64,000 nucleotides of DNA from Allacma fusca (lineage: Eukaryota; Arthropoda; Collembola; Symphypleona; Sminthuridae), in NCBI GenBank assembly GCA_947179485.1, contig OX359247.1, positions 573,501-637,500 of the forward strand, read 5' to 3'. Each line of letters starts with the position of its first letter. Positions within the stretch are counted from its first letter, which is position 1. Below the pieces are notes generated by a model. It had not been told where the DNA came from, did not search any database, and was given only the letters and a program-made list of their open reading frames with translations. This document shows, piece by piece, positions 34,462 to 44,686 of this stretch. Both the position numbers and the translations under genes were made by a program.

Positions 34462-35910
34462 TTAAATATAGTATCCGATTCGTACACGTTCTAACTGCCA
34501 GTCCACAGCACCTTCTCTGCTATTTAAATAATTCACAAATTGTGTTCTTACATCGCGTGCACGACTGGAGCTATTGTTTCCACCTCGTCGTGTGTCATTA
34601 ATTAGACCAGAATCTCCTTCAGTATCAGTGCGCCATGATCCGGGCAAAACATCGTCATTGTTGTCAGAATCGGGAGTAATGCGGACGCAAGAATCCTTAC
34701 AGTCCATCAAAAATTTGTGCAAAACTATGGCTGCTTGAACGATTAGTCTTACTAAGTCTTCTTTTGCGTCTATAGGAGTATGGAAAAATCGCCACCGGGC
34801 GGCCATGATGCCAAACGCATTTTCCACTACCCGTCTTGCCCTGCTCAGCGGGAAGTTAAAAACCTTCGTTTCGTCTGTTAGGTTTAAGTCCAGAGGATAA
34901 GGTCGAAGTAAGTTCGGCTTCAATGGAAAGCCTTGATCACCAATAAAAACATGTGTAAGTTCAGCAGAGTAACCAGGAGGTGCCTTAGGTGGTGGTATAG
35001 GGATCGTTTCTTTATGCAAGCAGTCTCCAAATGAAGATCGTTCCAAAATTCCAGAATCAGATTTAGACCCATTACATCCTATTATTGCCACTATGAATTT
35101 GTAGTTAGCAATGTTAGCATCAACGCATCCCAACAGGTTGGTAGAAAAATATTTCTTATAAATAAACAAATCGGATCCCTGGCCTGCAAAATTTTTTATC
35201 TGCACAAATTTTCCATCAAGGGCTCCGCAACAGTTCGGGAAATTCCATTTTTCAAAAAAATCTTTCGAAATCGTTGCCCAATCGTTCGTTTGGACTCGGC
35301 AGATACAGATGCTTGAATTCCATCCAAATAGCTTCCAGATCTTCACGCACAATGTAACCAACAGAACAGGCCGAAACCCGGAAACTAAATCCCAAGCTGG
35401 TATGCGATGCTCCCGTAGCTAAGTACCTGATGGTTTAAATAAAATTTCAAAAATAACATGCCCTTAAATGCTCGTTTAGAAAAAATTGTATTTACCAAAT
35501 TCAAATGAAAATTCAATTTCTACCTGAGACCTATGGCAAGCCGCATTCTTGCTGAAATAGGAAACCTGTGAGTTGTGTGTTGGAAATTCCGAGTCTTATT
35601 TTCTCCAGTATGAAGTTAAAGGTCTCCTTGGTCATTCTAATTAAATTAATAATTAAAAAAATAACAAAAAATTAGCCACAAACGGGGTACGAAAATGTGG
35701 AACATTTACGTAACATAATCAAAAATATAATTTTACGTACCTCAGGAATTTTTGGTGGTATTCTGGATCATTTTGAAGTTCGACCAGCAAGTGCAATTCG
35801 CCCTGACGGACTCGATTTTTAAAAATACTCCTGATGTACTTGCACTGTTTTTTTCTTTTTAGGATTCGTCGAATCAATATCATCTCCAGTATATCTAAGT
35901 CGTTCGACAT
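34462..35910 (-). pseudogene. PIF/Harbinger DDE transposase with two frameshifts
   Basis: On the minus strand the exons are 35741-35910, 35524-35636 and 34462-35426. Landmarks: Arg-Met-Thr-Lys-Glu-Thr-Phe; Tyr-Leu-Ala-Thr-Gly; the first catalytic Asp in Gly-Ala-Leu-Asp-Gly-Lys; the second in Ile-Gly-Asp-Gln-Gly-Phe; and the Glu in Arg-Val-Val-Glu-Asn-Ala-Phe-Gly-Ile, so the DDE triad is present. The frame shifts within the middle exon (near 35600) and back at about 35283 (a one-base excess near ATCGTTCG), so the conserved segment between is out of frame and no full transposase can be made without editing. Confidence 0.8.
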
Positions 35911-36438
35911 TTTCTAAAATCCAATTTTAAACGAACGTACTCAGGAATTAAAAATCTAATGATACTGGTCATGTACGTCCAGCTCAGTAAATCAACAGCT
36001 CAACTCCAATTTCTCATGTAGAACTTGGCTAAGTAATAAAGTGCACCAAAATGTCAAGATTCCCGCCCAAAGGATGTCTGAATCAGTTTACAAAAAGTTG
36101 ACTCTAAATGTGTTTCAGGAAAGATGCGCCTGTTTCTTAACCTTAACCTGATGATCATTTATACTTACTGTAGATTTTTCAGATGAGGAAATCTTGTACC
36201 TGAAGCTTAACCTTAACATGATTCGTTTTTCTGAAGAGCATTTATACTCTTCAGGGTTTCGGAATAACCTTACCTGAATATGAACCTTAGCCTGAACATG
36301 AACATGAGTAGTCTACCTGCACCATAAAAGCGTTACGATTTTACGTAACAAACGACCATGACTTTCCAATGAAAATAACATTCCATTAATGCCTGAAATA
36401 CAAGTGAAGTGGAGAAGAACTTCACTCAAATTTCTAGA

Positions 36439-37569
36439 ATGCAGTTTGCCGTTTTTATCGTTGCATTGGTTTTTTGCAGTTCTTTAAAGCTTGAAGTCAT
36501 GGTCAGGGAAACAATGTCACAAGGCTTGTTCCCAAGCAAAAGGTGTCCCATTATCAGCAGCAATTTCGCCAATAAGGAAACCCAAAAAGGCTCCATCAGC
36601 CTCTAATTGTTACAGTGAAACAAAGAAAAGAGAGTTACCCGAAATGGAAGCGTACCTGCGACTACTGCAGATTGGAACCAAAAAACCTTTTGTATCATGT
36701 TTTTAAATTGTGTGACCGGCTGCCGAAACCGTAAGTTTAAAACGAATTAAAGAGCAGTTTTTAAGGTTTAATGTACCATATAATGTACATATATAAATGT
36801 ACATATATTCTATAATACATACAAGCCGCTTTCTTCTTTTTACAGGGTTTACTTGAAAATCTTGAGCAATGGGAAGGATTGTCGCAAACCAGTGCAGAAA
36901 CAACTAGTCAGTAATTATTCTTTAAGTACATCATGATTATAAAAGCAACCCCTAGAAAGTAATGTAAAAAACCATGTAAGCAGTGTATTATCGTTGTATA
37001 TACGTTAAAATTGACATTTACATTAACCATTATTTCAGGCTAATTTGCGGATCCCACTGGTTAACTGGAAGCAATCCAAGGTTGCAGTAAACGTTTTCAG
37101 GGATTATGTAAAGAACCCGGCTGTTCCTACCACACGTATGTTTGCTCCATCGGACTTTGTATACTTGAATATGGAGAAGAAATTCGGTGAAAAAACAGTG
37201 AAAGATGACGTTTTGCGTAAGCTGCCACAAAACAATGTTTTCGGGGAGATGAATCATGACCAATGGATTCAGAAATTCCAAGACGCCATGGATGCCAAAA
37301 GTATTAAGGAGGTAGCCTTTCCAATAATTTTCGACTGCAATTTGAAGGACAACTTGTCAAACCACGACAACAAAGCACATGCGGCACTACTAATCGCAAC
37401 CTTTCCGACTGGTTGCAATGCTGAGAGGTAAGTACTTGTGTATTAACACCATATATAGTATCATACAAATTCCAACGTTTTTTATACTTCTTACAGGTTT
37501 TATGGTTATTATCACGACTCTTACATGGATTTAACCAACTACTGGAACAAGGTTCGTTACGTTTTTTAG
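36439..37569 (+). CDS. Orphan, possibly secreted, protein; 5' exon uncertain
   Basis: The 3' part is firm: exons ending at 36730, then 36846-36906, 37039-37427 and 37497-37569 (TAG), all in phase with good GTAAGT donors at 36731 and 37428. The first of these contains Thr-Cys-Asp-Tyr-Cys and later Cys-Asp-Arg, a CxxC pair that could bind zinc or form disulphides. An ATG at 36439 opens a signal-peptide-like hydrophobic run, but in another frame from the 36.6-36.7 kb exon; either a splice I cannot place or a frameshift separates them. The 37.0-37.4 kb exon encodes a mixed alpha/beta-like segment with no family I recognise. It sits between the Harbinger element and the right repeat arm. Confidence 0.5.
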
Positions 37570-37789
37570 GTTTTATATGTGCAGAATCATGTGTTGGTGG
37601 TAATCCACTGTCGATAAACAAGCTCGACAGACATTATTACGATATTATGTGAGCTCAGCAATTACTATTATCCTGTATAATACATTACTAACAAACTTAT
37701 TACAAACGTTGAAATTATGTGTTAATGATGCAATGTGTATGGTCTTTTATCCATGTAGCGTACCGGATTGCTGTACTGTGATCGTAGCT

Positions 37790-39035
37790 TACAACTTGTG
37801 AAAATGTCCATCAAAATCAGAAAAGTTGGAATTTTGTTGAACCAGAGAAGTTTCCCTGCGGAATTTCATGCTCGTTTCAAATATGCAATCCATTTCGAGT
37901 TCCTTGGACAACTTTGGCGACGGCGACTCACATCGTGAATTATTACAAATTGTGGAAATATTGCAGTCCATCAAAATCGGAAAAGTTGGAATTTTTTTAA
38001 ACCAAGAGAAGTTTCCCTGCGGAATTTCATGCTCTTTCCAAATATGTAATTCATTTTGAGATCCGTCGACAAGTTTCGAATCGGTTGCTCTCATTGTCAA
38101 TTAACTTCAGTTTAATCAACTTTAGTAATAATTACCCTCACCATGCATGAAGTATAAAGCTAATATGGAAACCCTAATTACGACCGTCGCAACGTGTTAA
38201 TCATAAAGTACCTATTGAGTAAATGAAGGCTAGAAATATTTAGTTAAGTCTTTGGCCGATAGAACCATTGGCCGATGTTTTGTTTCCCATCCCATACAAG
38301 GTGCTATAGTAAATGACACTCTGCGAATGTTGAATAAGTAAACTAATTAGAATACGATAACCTAGTGAACAGCGTGTTATTATCAATTCAAAAGTCAATG
38401 CACCAACGTCTATAAATTACGTTAAGAAGGGATAAACAACATGACAATTCCTGAGAATTGAAGCTGATTTAAAAACTACATTCTCATAAAAACAATTCAC
38501 TTGCGTGAACACATACTATACAGTGGTAACATGTGACGCAGCTGTTTGTCAGAAATACTCAGGATAGTCTCATATGACTTCACAATGATAGTATAAAACA
38601 TTCCGAAAAATATTTAAATACTAATTACGTCATGGAACTATTAAAGTAGACGACAGAATCGGAGTATGGAGTTATGAAGTCACGTTTTTCAAGTGTTTCT
38701 TGGTAATTATTAACTAAAGTAATAATTACTAAAGTAATAAAATGGAAACGTTACCAGTTACTAGACACAAGTACGTTGACGTTTTCTTTAGAAAGACTGA
38801 TATCACCTTAAAAAGTTCTCTATTGAAAATGAACTTGAATATTTAGAATGTAAATACTCATATATCGTCATATATCGTCATATATATAATATTTGTAATC
38901 TACGGCCATTCGTGCACACAAATCGCTTGCCTTATATAAATATAAAAATCAGGAGGATGAGCCTCGGATCCTTATTCATTATTTTCGACATGGCTAGGGA
39001 AGAAGTATCAAAAAATGTTAAAGGTCTATGGTGTA
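37790..39035 (-). repeat. Right arm of the large inverted repeat, with internal duplication
   Basis: 37790-38285 and 38640-39020 are inverse matches to 30885-31565. The block TCCATCAAAATC...GGAATTTCATGCTC occurs twice here, at about 37805-37870 and 37968-38035, as a local direct duplication. 38525-39030 is also the direct relative of the dispersed repeat at 20284-20770, which explains the extra sequence in this arm. Confidence 0.75.
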
Positions 39036-39298
39036 CGTAAAAAAATTATTGGTACTTTATCACTTAACCGAAATATGTAAACAACGCAGAATTTATCGAG
39101 TACAATTGTGGACATACACATATGTACATACGTGCGTAACACTCACATTGGTTAGACATATGAATGTGGAGTGCTGCCATCTAGTATGGTCTCATTTTAA
39201 TTTCAATCACAAACCGAAATTTAAATCAAAAGATGCTTTATAAACAAAATAGAATTCAAAATACGTAAATAAAGATGTACAATACACCAGATGGCTAT
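39036..39298. other. Spacer, no gene seen
   Basis: Low-complexity AT-rich sequence between repeat arm and foldback element. Confidence 0.4.
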
Positions 39299-40021
39299 AG
39301 TTTCTTTCCTGGTACACGACACCAGGTATATTCCTGGTTCACAAGGTCTGGTTCAAACTACACAAACTGTCGTTTGTTGCACCAGGAAAAATACCTGGTA
39401 CTATACCAGTGTACCAGCACTTACTGCACCAGGTATATACTTGGTATCAATTGAGGTTAAACTGGTGCTGGCAATGAGAAATCTTCGTAAGGTGTACCAC
39501 GTATATACTTGGTATCAATTCAGGTTAAACTGGTGCTGGCAATGAGGAACCTTCGTAAGGTTTACCAGGTTATATCATGTGAAACTAAACTGGTACTGAC
39601 AATGAGAAGACTTCCTGACGTGCACTGACTACACGCTTCGAAATAATTCAGTTCGCACAAAATGGTGGCTTCCACAAATACTAGGCAAGGAAATCAACAT
39701 AACGACAACGTAGTACTAATTGTGTCCCCAGAAGTTTACACAAAATGGCGACTTTCACAAATAATAAAGGGAATCAACATGACCGCAGCCAAAAACACAT
39801 TCTGGAGTATCCGTCCTAACAAAGGAATTCGGCGTACTTGGCACGTAGTGCCAAGTTAATACATAATATAACGTGTGAATCCACAACTTTTTATTGCAAA
39901 AAGCAACCACGTGCGCACTCTGCTCCTTCCTATAATTCTACCTATATAACCTATTTCTTCCACAGATTAAATTCGTCGTCGACAACATACTCTATCATTT
40001 ACCCCATTATTCCATTACATG

Positions 40022-40044
40022 CGATGGCCCCGAAGGGGCCATCG
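40022..40044. repeat. Perfect 10-bp-stem GC-rich hairpin
   Basis: CGATGGCCCC, a three-base loop GAA, and GGGGCCATCG. It stands out in AT-rich DNA and lies in the unique centre of the foldback element. Confidence 0.6.
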
Positions 40045-40633
40045 TGGTGACAATAGCGCGCCTTTCCACTCGAACTAACCTAACCTGAACGTCCGAAACG
40101 ACGGGTTAGGTTTCCAAATCCGAAAATTCGGATTGCACCCCAACTTAATTTCTAATCATTGACCTCACGCGCTTCTTAGATGTAATTACCTGTTAGTCTT
40201 CAATTGATACAACATGTATCCCTGGTACAACTTACAGGAATTTACATTGCCAGTACCACTGTGACCTCAATTGATGCTAAGTATATACCTGGTACACCTT
40301 ACGAAGATTCTTCATTGCCAGCACCAGTTTAACCTGAATTGATACCAAGTATATACCTGGTATCCCTTACGAAGATTCCTCATTGGCAGCACCAGTTTAA
40401 CCTCAATTGATACCAAGCATATACCTGGTGCTTCTTCCTTTCCCCCAAAACCCAGCCCCAAACCAAAGCACCAATCTGTCTCACGTGCCCTTTAACATTG
40501 ATTTTTCCTGGTGTAGCAAATGCCTGGTACAAATGTATTGTACCATGGTACACGCTATTATAATTTACATTATTTGCACCAGGTATTTTTCCTGGTACAA
40601 TGCACTAACAACTACCATATACTGCACCAGGTA

Positions 40634-41914
40634 CAGTGCTCGGCACGGGTACGAAAAATCGGTACCCGTACCCGTATCCGTACCCGAAGTGCTGGTATTT
40701 CAAAAACTGGTATCTATACCCGTACCCATACCCGAGTATCCGGGTAAAAATTTTTCGTACCCGTACCCGCAATGTTATCTCAATCCATGTACATGTACCC
40801 GTATTGTATCCGTACCCGAAAATACTCGAAAATTGTACCCATACTCGGGTATCTCAGTGTCGTACCCGTACTTGTACCCGGGTACTTTATCCAGATTTGT
40901 TTTAATGTAATATATAGTACGTTATATGTAATAATGTTTGACACCTGAGTGGGTAATTTGGACTAGCTAGAGGTATTTGACATTATATATTTTTATTGAA
41001 GAGTAGAAAACTATAAGCGTTTTTGATTAGAAGTAAAATTATCCCCATTTGATTGTTTATGGGCTGATGGGCGAAGTATTTTATAGCACCGTCCATATGT
41101 ACATGCATTTTTGGCTTGGGACTTGGCGACTCGATTTTTAGCTTCTTGATTTATTCGGCCTTTTACATTAATTTTCTCATCTCAGTAGCTCTGTTTACAT
41201 GTAACTCATTAATATCTTGTTACAAATATCCGCCTTTTCCTAATCAACTACCAATTACCAAAAATATCTTGCTATCCAACTCATCGGAACTCTAATTTTT
41301 AAATTGTATTCATTGTGGCTAATGAAACATCATGTGCATACGTGTCAATCAGACTATTTATGCAATTAGTGACAAAATACTACATTATGAAGACGTTTTG
41401 TATAAAATTTCGTTGAATCCTATTCTCCACTTCTGTTTTGATATTATTCTTCGTCTGTTTATTAATTATTCTTCCTAAAACCTGTTTCCATAAAAATATA
41501 TATTATAGATATAAATATATATTTTAGCAACACAGTCTGAAATACAATTACTGCATGTTGTAAGGTTAAAAGGGTATTAACAATAAGCTACAGAATTTTC
41601 CAACGGAAATTCCATTATTTTCATAAAATTCATCAAAATGTCTCAAATCTCAACATATCCAAATACTCGGGTACAATGGTCGCGGGTACGGGTAAATGAC
41701 ACCACTATACCCGTACCCTGTGTGTATATACCCATTTTGAAATCCTTGTACCCGTACCCATACCCGTATCCGTACCCGAAATTTTGAGCCGACCAAAGTG
41801 TACCCGGGTAGTACCCGGAATTGTTCGGGTACACAAAATCCGTACCCGGGTAGTACCCATACCCGTACCCATACCCGTTTACCCGAGTATTACCCATACC
41901 CGTGCCGAGCACTG
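40634..41914. mobile_element. hAT-type element with GTACCCG-rich subterminal arrays
   Basis: Perfect 8-bp target duplication accaggta at 40626-40633 and 41915-41922. Terminal inverted repeat CAGTGCTCGGCACGGGTA. Both ends carry 200-250 bases of GTACCCGTACCC-type repeats pointing inward; the centre is AT-rich and non-coding. It is non-autonomous. Confidence 0.88.
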
Positions 41915-42137
41915 ACCAGGTATAATCCCTATGTAAAATCCCTATGTACCAGGTAAGAAACTTTAACCCTAAAATTTCACCTTCTGTAATTAATATCCGC
42001 ACATAAGTTGAAGTCATGCACAGTTTTCCAATCCTGGCTATTGTTTATGCTTACAACCTTAGTTGGACAAACTTTTGACATTCGAAACCGCTTACAGTTA
42101 GGGGAGGTTTCTAAAAATGCAATAATTATAATTGCGG

Positions 42138-43365
42138 TGTGAGTGTGCTCCCACACACACTCACCTCAATTAAATACACAGTGGGCACACACACACTAAA
42201 TTAAAAAGTGGCCCGGGCAGGTGATGGGAATGTTGTGGAGGTGAAGCTGCTGATGATGATGAGGATGACGTCAGGACCTGAAATAAAATAAAATAAAAAT
42301 ATAGGTCATGAGGCAAATGTAAACAAGCCGTTTACATTTGCCTTATCAATTCCTCTCCTTTTTTTCCTCCCTTCATTATTTAAAAACATGCCCTTATCCC
42401 TAAAATTAAAATAATAAAATATTAAAAACCTTACCTTATTATGTACCTACCTGTAAGTCCCCCGTCCCTAAAATAGTATAAATAGGGCAGCCCTTCCCAT
42501 GGTCAAGTCAGACTTGTACTAAGTCTCCTTCCGTGAGTAGCTCACGGCGAATCCTCCGAGGAACCCTCGGCACTGTTTCCGTATAATAACGGCTAGATTT
42601 AAACCCTAAACCTTCCCGCCTTAAAAGCCTTATCCTTGCCATAAAGCCCTGCTCTCGTCCAATCCTGGTCCAGTCCTGGTCCGCTGGCAATAATTTTAAA
42701 TTGTCCAGTCGGTTTTCCTGTCAATGTTAAAACATAGTAATTGTTTTTTTTTGTCCTGAATATTTTTTTTGGAAATATTAAATTTTTTGAATAATTTTCA
42801 TAAATTATACCTACCTTTTGTCTTTTATCTTGTCCGGATCCATCCTGGTCTTGTGTGGTAGCTTTTGCTGAAAGTAAGCTTCCTTTTTTTTATTATTTTT
42901 GCGAGTTTGAATTTTTTATATGAGTCACTGGGTCAAACAAAAACCTCGCCCCTACCATATACCTTTTTGGGCATCCTTAATTCCTTCCCTAAATTATTAA
43001 AATATTTGTTTCCGGCATTAAGTGGGCCTGGCTCCTTAAAATTAAATCCTTAAAACCCTTCTAAATTAAGTACAGGGTACCCCCTTTTATTTTACCCCCT
43101 TAATAAAATTTATTTCGGGTTCTAACTTAAATTAATTAATTAAATTAATTGAAGTAGTTAGTAGTGTAAGCCGGCGCGGCATAAATTTATTTGGAGTAAA
43201 TTATATATATGTACCTACATGAGGCCAGTACCATTTACCCAGAGTAGATAGTTATGTATGCCGAGACATACTAAATTTTTAGGGTAGTTAATCGTGTATG
43301 CCGGAGAGTGCATAATTTTATTTACTTTTCGAGATTAAATAATAACCCTCGTGAGTCCCCTCACA
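42138..43365 (+). repeat. 5' LTR of the gypsy element
   Basis: 1,228 bases. Contains TATAAATA at 42477-42484 as the likely promoter and a perfect 13-bp-stem hairpin at 42312-42342 (GGCAAATGTAAAC, loop AAGCC). Confidence 0.93.
42477..42484 (+). promoter_or_regulatory. LTR TATA box
   Basis: TATAAATA, repeated in the 3' LTR at 51217-51224. It lies about 340 bases into the LTR, leaving a long R/U5 part. Confidence 0.55.
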
Positions 43366-43783
43366 TACAAGGTGCGGGTTTTGATCTCCTAATTAAAACT
43401 CAATTTTTTCAATTAGGGTTATTTTGTTTTCTTCGGTATATTAAAGCAATAGTTAATGTAGGTGTGTTAGTTGCAGTACGAACTCCACCTCTCACTGCTA
43501 AGTTAAATGTTTCTGGATTTCGACCACATAATTAATCCACCCCCTTGCTGTCATTTTAGACCCAATCCCCGAAATATTGTGTCGGGTACATTTGGGGTCA
43601 TCACTACTTATAGTTTTCATTACGAGCCTTTAATTAATTCGGTAGTATTTCATTTATTTGAAAGTGACCAAGTTCAGCCGATCGAAACCGGAACATTCTC
43701 CCTCCCTCTTTTACAGCGCAATATTCCCAATTGCCTGTAATTTAGTTATCTTAGCTTAAACATTCTCCCCCTCCGAAACAAAC

Positions 43784-44686
43784 ATGGATCCGAAAGACAT
43801 TCAGAATATTGTCGCGGCAGTTGCACAATACTTCATGCAACATCCCTTACAACCTCCCCCACAGCAGGCAGATCCATCTCGGATGTTTCACATGCTACAG
43901 ACTTTCCGGAAATACGACGGAAGTTTCAACGCTAGGGATTGGCTCAGTCAGTTTGACAGTGAATGTCAATTATATGGCTTGAACGATTCATGGAAGGTCA
44001 ACAATTTAGACCGTTTTCTGAGCTCTACTCCATGTATTTGGTGGAAATCCCAGAAGTCCCCCTTCATACGATTAGCGGCGAATCAGCCAACATTAGAAGT
44101 TCCAGACTTCGCGGCTTATGCATGGGCTAACATTGGCAATTCGCTAACTAGTTTTTTCTCAGACGCCAATATAAAGGAGCGAGCTAAGTCTGAACTCAAG
44201 GCTCTCCGATATACGTTCGGCGCAGATCCAATGGAGTACGTGGCTAGTGCAGTGGATTGTATGGCCCGGATTAATCCTCATATGACCGAGGACGAGAAGG
44301 TGACCAATCTGTTGCGTGGTCTACCGGAGAATCTCCGTCCACATGTCACTTCTGGGGCTACAACCATGGATACGTTCTTCCTCAATCTGACTAGACATAT
44401 CCATGTCAATCCACATTTGGCTAGGGATACATCAACAGCAGGGACATCTTTCGGGCAACCTTCCTCTTCTCTCAGAACTTTGTCGTCAGAGAGGAAATTA
44501 GTTATCCCGAAGTATTCCGACGAACATATCGCTTCTTGTAGGACATCTGATGGGAAACTTTTATGTTTCGAGTGCAGGCGACCCAACCATCGAGTCTACA
44601 ACTGCTTCCAACTGATGAAGAAGCAAGGCATCCCCATCCCTCCCCGAAAACCCAAGATTGTTGTTACTGAGTCGGGAAACGAATAA
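43784..44686 (+). CDS. gag: Gypsy element Gag
   Basis: 300 residues from the ATG at 43784 to TAA at 44684-44686. The N-terminal half is a retrotransposon gag domain (Trp-Leu-Ser-Gln-Phe, later Leu-Leu-Arg-Gly-Leu-Pro). The nucleocapsid zinc knuckle C-x2-C-x4-H-x4-C lies at 44564-44605. It forms the particle and packages the RNA. The GGGAAAC site just before the stop allows extension into the protease frame. Confidence 0.93.
   Translation: MDPKDIQNIVAAVAQYFMQHPLQPPPQQADPSRMFHMLQTFRKYDGSFNARDWLSQFDSECQLYGLNDSWKVNNLDRFLSSTPCIWWKSQKSPFIRLAANQPTLEVPDFAAYAWANIGNSLTSFFSDANIKERAKSELKALRYTFGADPMEYVASAVDCMARINPHMTEDEKVTNLLRGLPENLRPHVTSGATTMDTFFLNLTRHIHVNPHLARDTSTAGTSFGQPSSSLRTLSSERKLVIPKYSDEHIASCRTSDGKLLCFECRRPNHRVYNCFQLMKKQGIPIPPRKPKIVVTESGNE
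44674..44680 (+). other. -1 ribosomal frameshift site GGGAAAC
   Basis: The heptamer falls in the X-XXY-YYZ register of the gag frame (G GGA AAC) four bases before the gag stop. Slipping back one base enters the protease frame, which is open from here onward (CGA ATA AGG ...). This is a canonical slippery heptamer; a downstream stimulatory structure was not established. Confidence 0.8.

Larger units (their letters stand above)
32636..36324. mobile_element. PIF/Harbinger transposon, complete ends but both genes mutated
   Basis: A 3-bp TAA target duplication flanks it at 32633-32635 and 36325-36327, fitting the TWA preference of the superfamily. The terminal inverted repeat is TGGTGC[T/A]GGTAGACTACTCA. 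Subterminal zones carry many TTAAGGTTCAGG-type repeats in both orientations. Inside are the two expected genes: a MADF DNA-binding protein on the plus strand and a DDE transposase on the minus strand, convergent, with 3' ends about 170 bases apart. Both carry inactivating mutations. Confidence 0.9.
39299..41962. repeat. Foldback-type element built of CCAGGTA-rich repeats
   Basis: The ends mirror each other (AGTTTCTTTCCTGGTACA at the left, TGTACCAGGTAAGAAACT at the right). Left arm 39380-39600 contains about three 66-70-bp direct units (CACCAGGTATATACTTGGTATCAATT..., AAACTGGTGCTGGCAATGAG); the right arm 40210-40440 has the same units inverted. The non-repeated middle, 39610-40200, has no coding frame. 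The right arm was split by the hAT-type element at 40634-41914. I found no clear target duplication. Confidence 0.65.

Noticed and set aside
42508-42690. Minus-strand 60-codon open frame, repeated in the 3' LTR at 51248-51430
   Set aside because: It is repeated only because the LTRs are identical; the diverged solo LTR does not keep it open, so it is chance.
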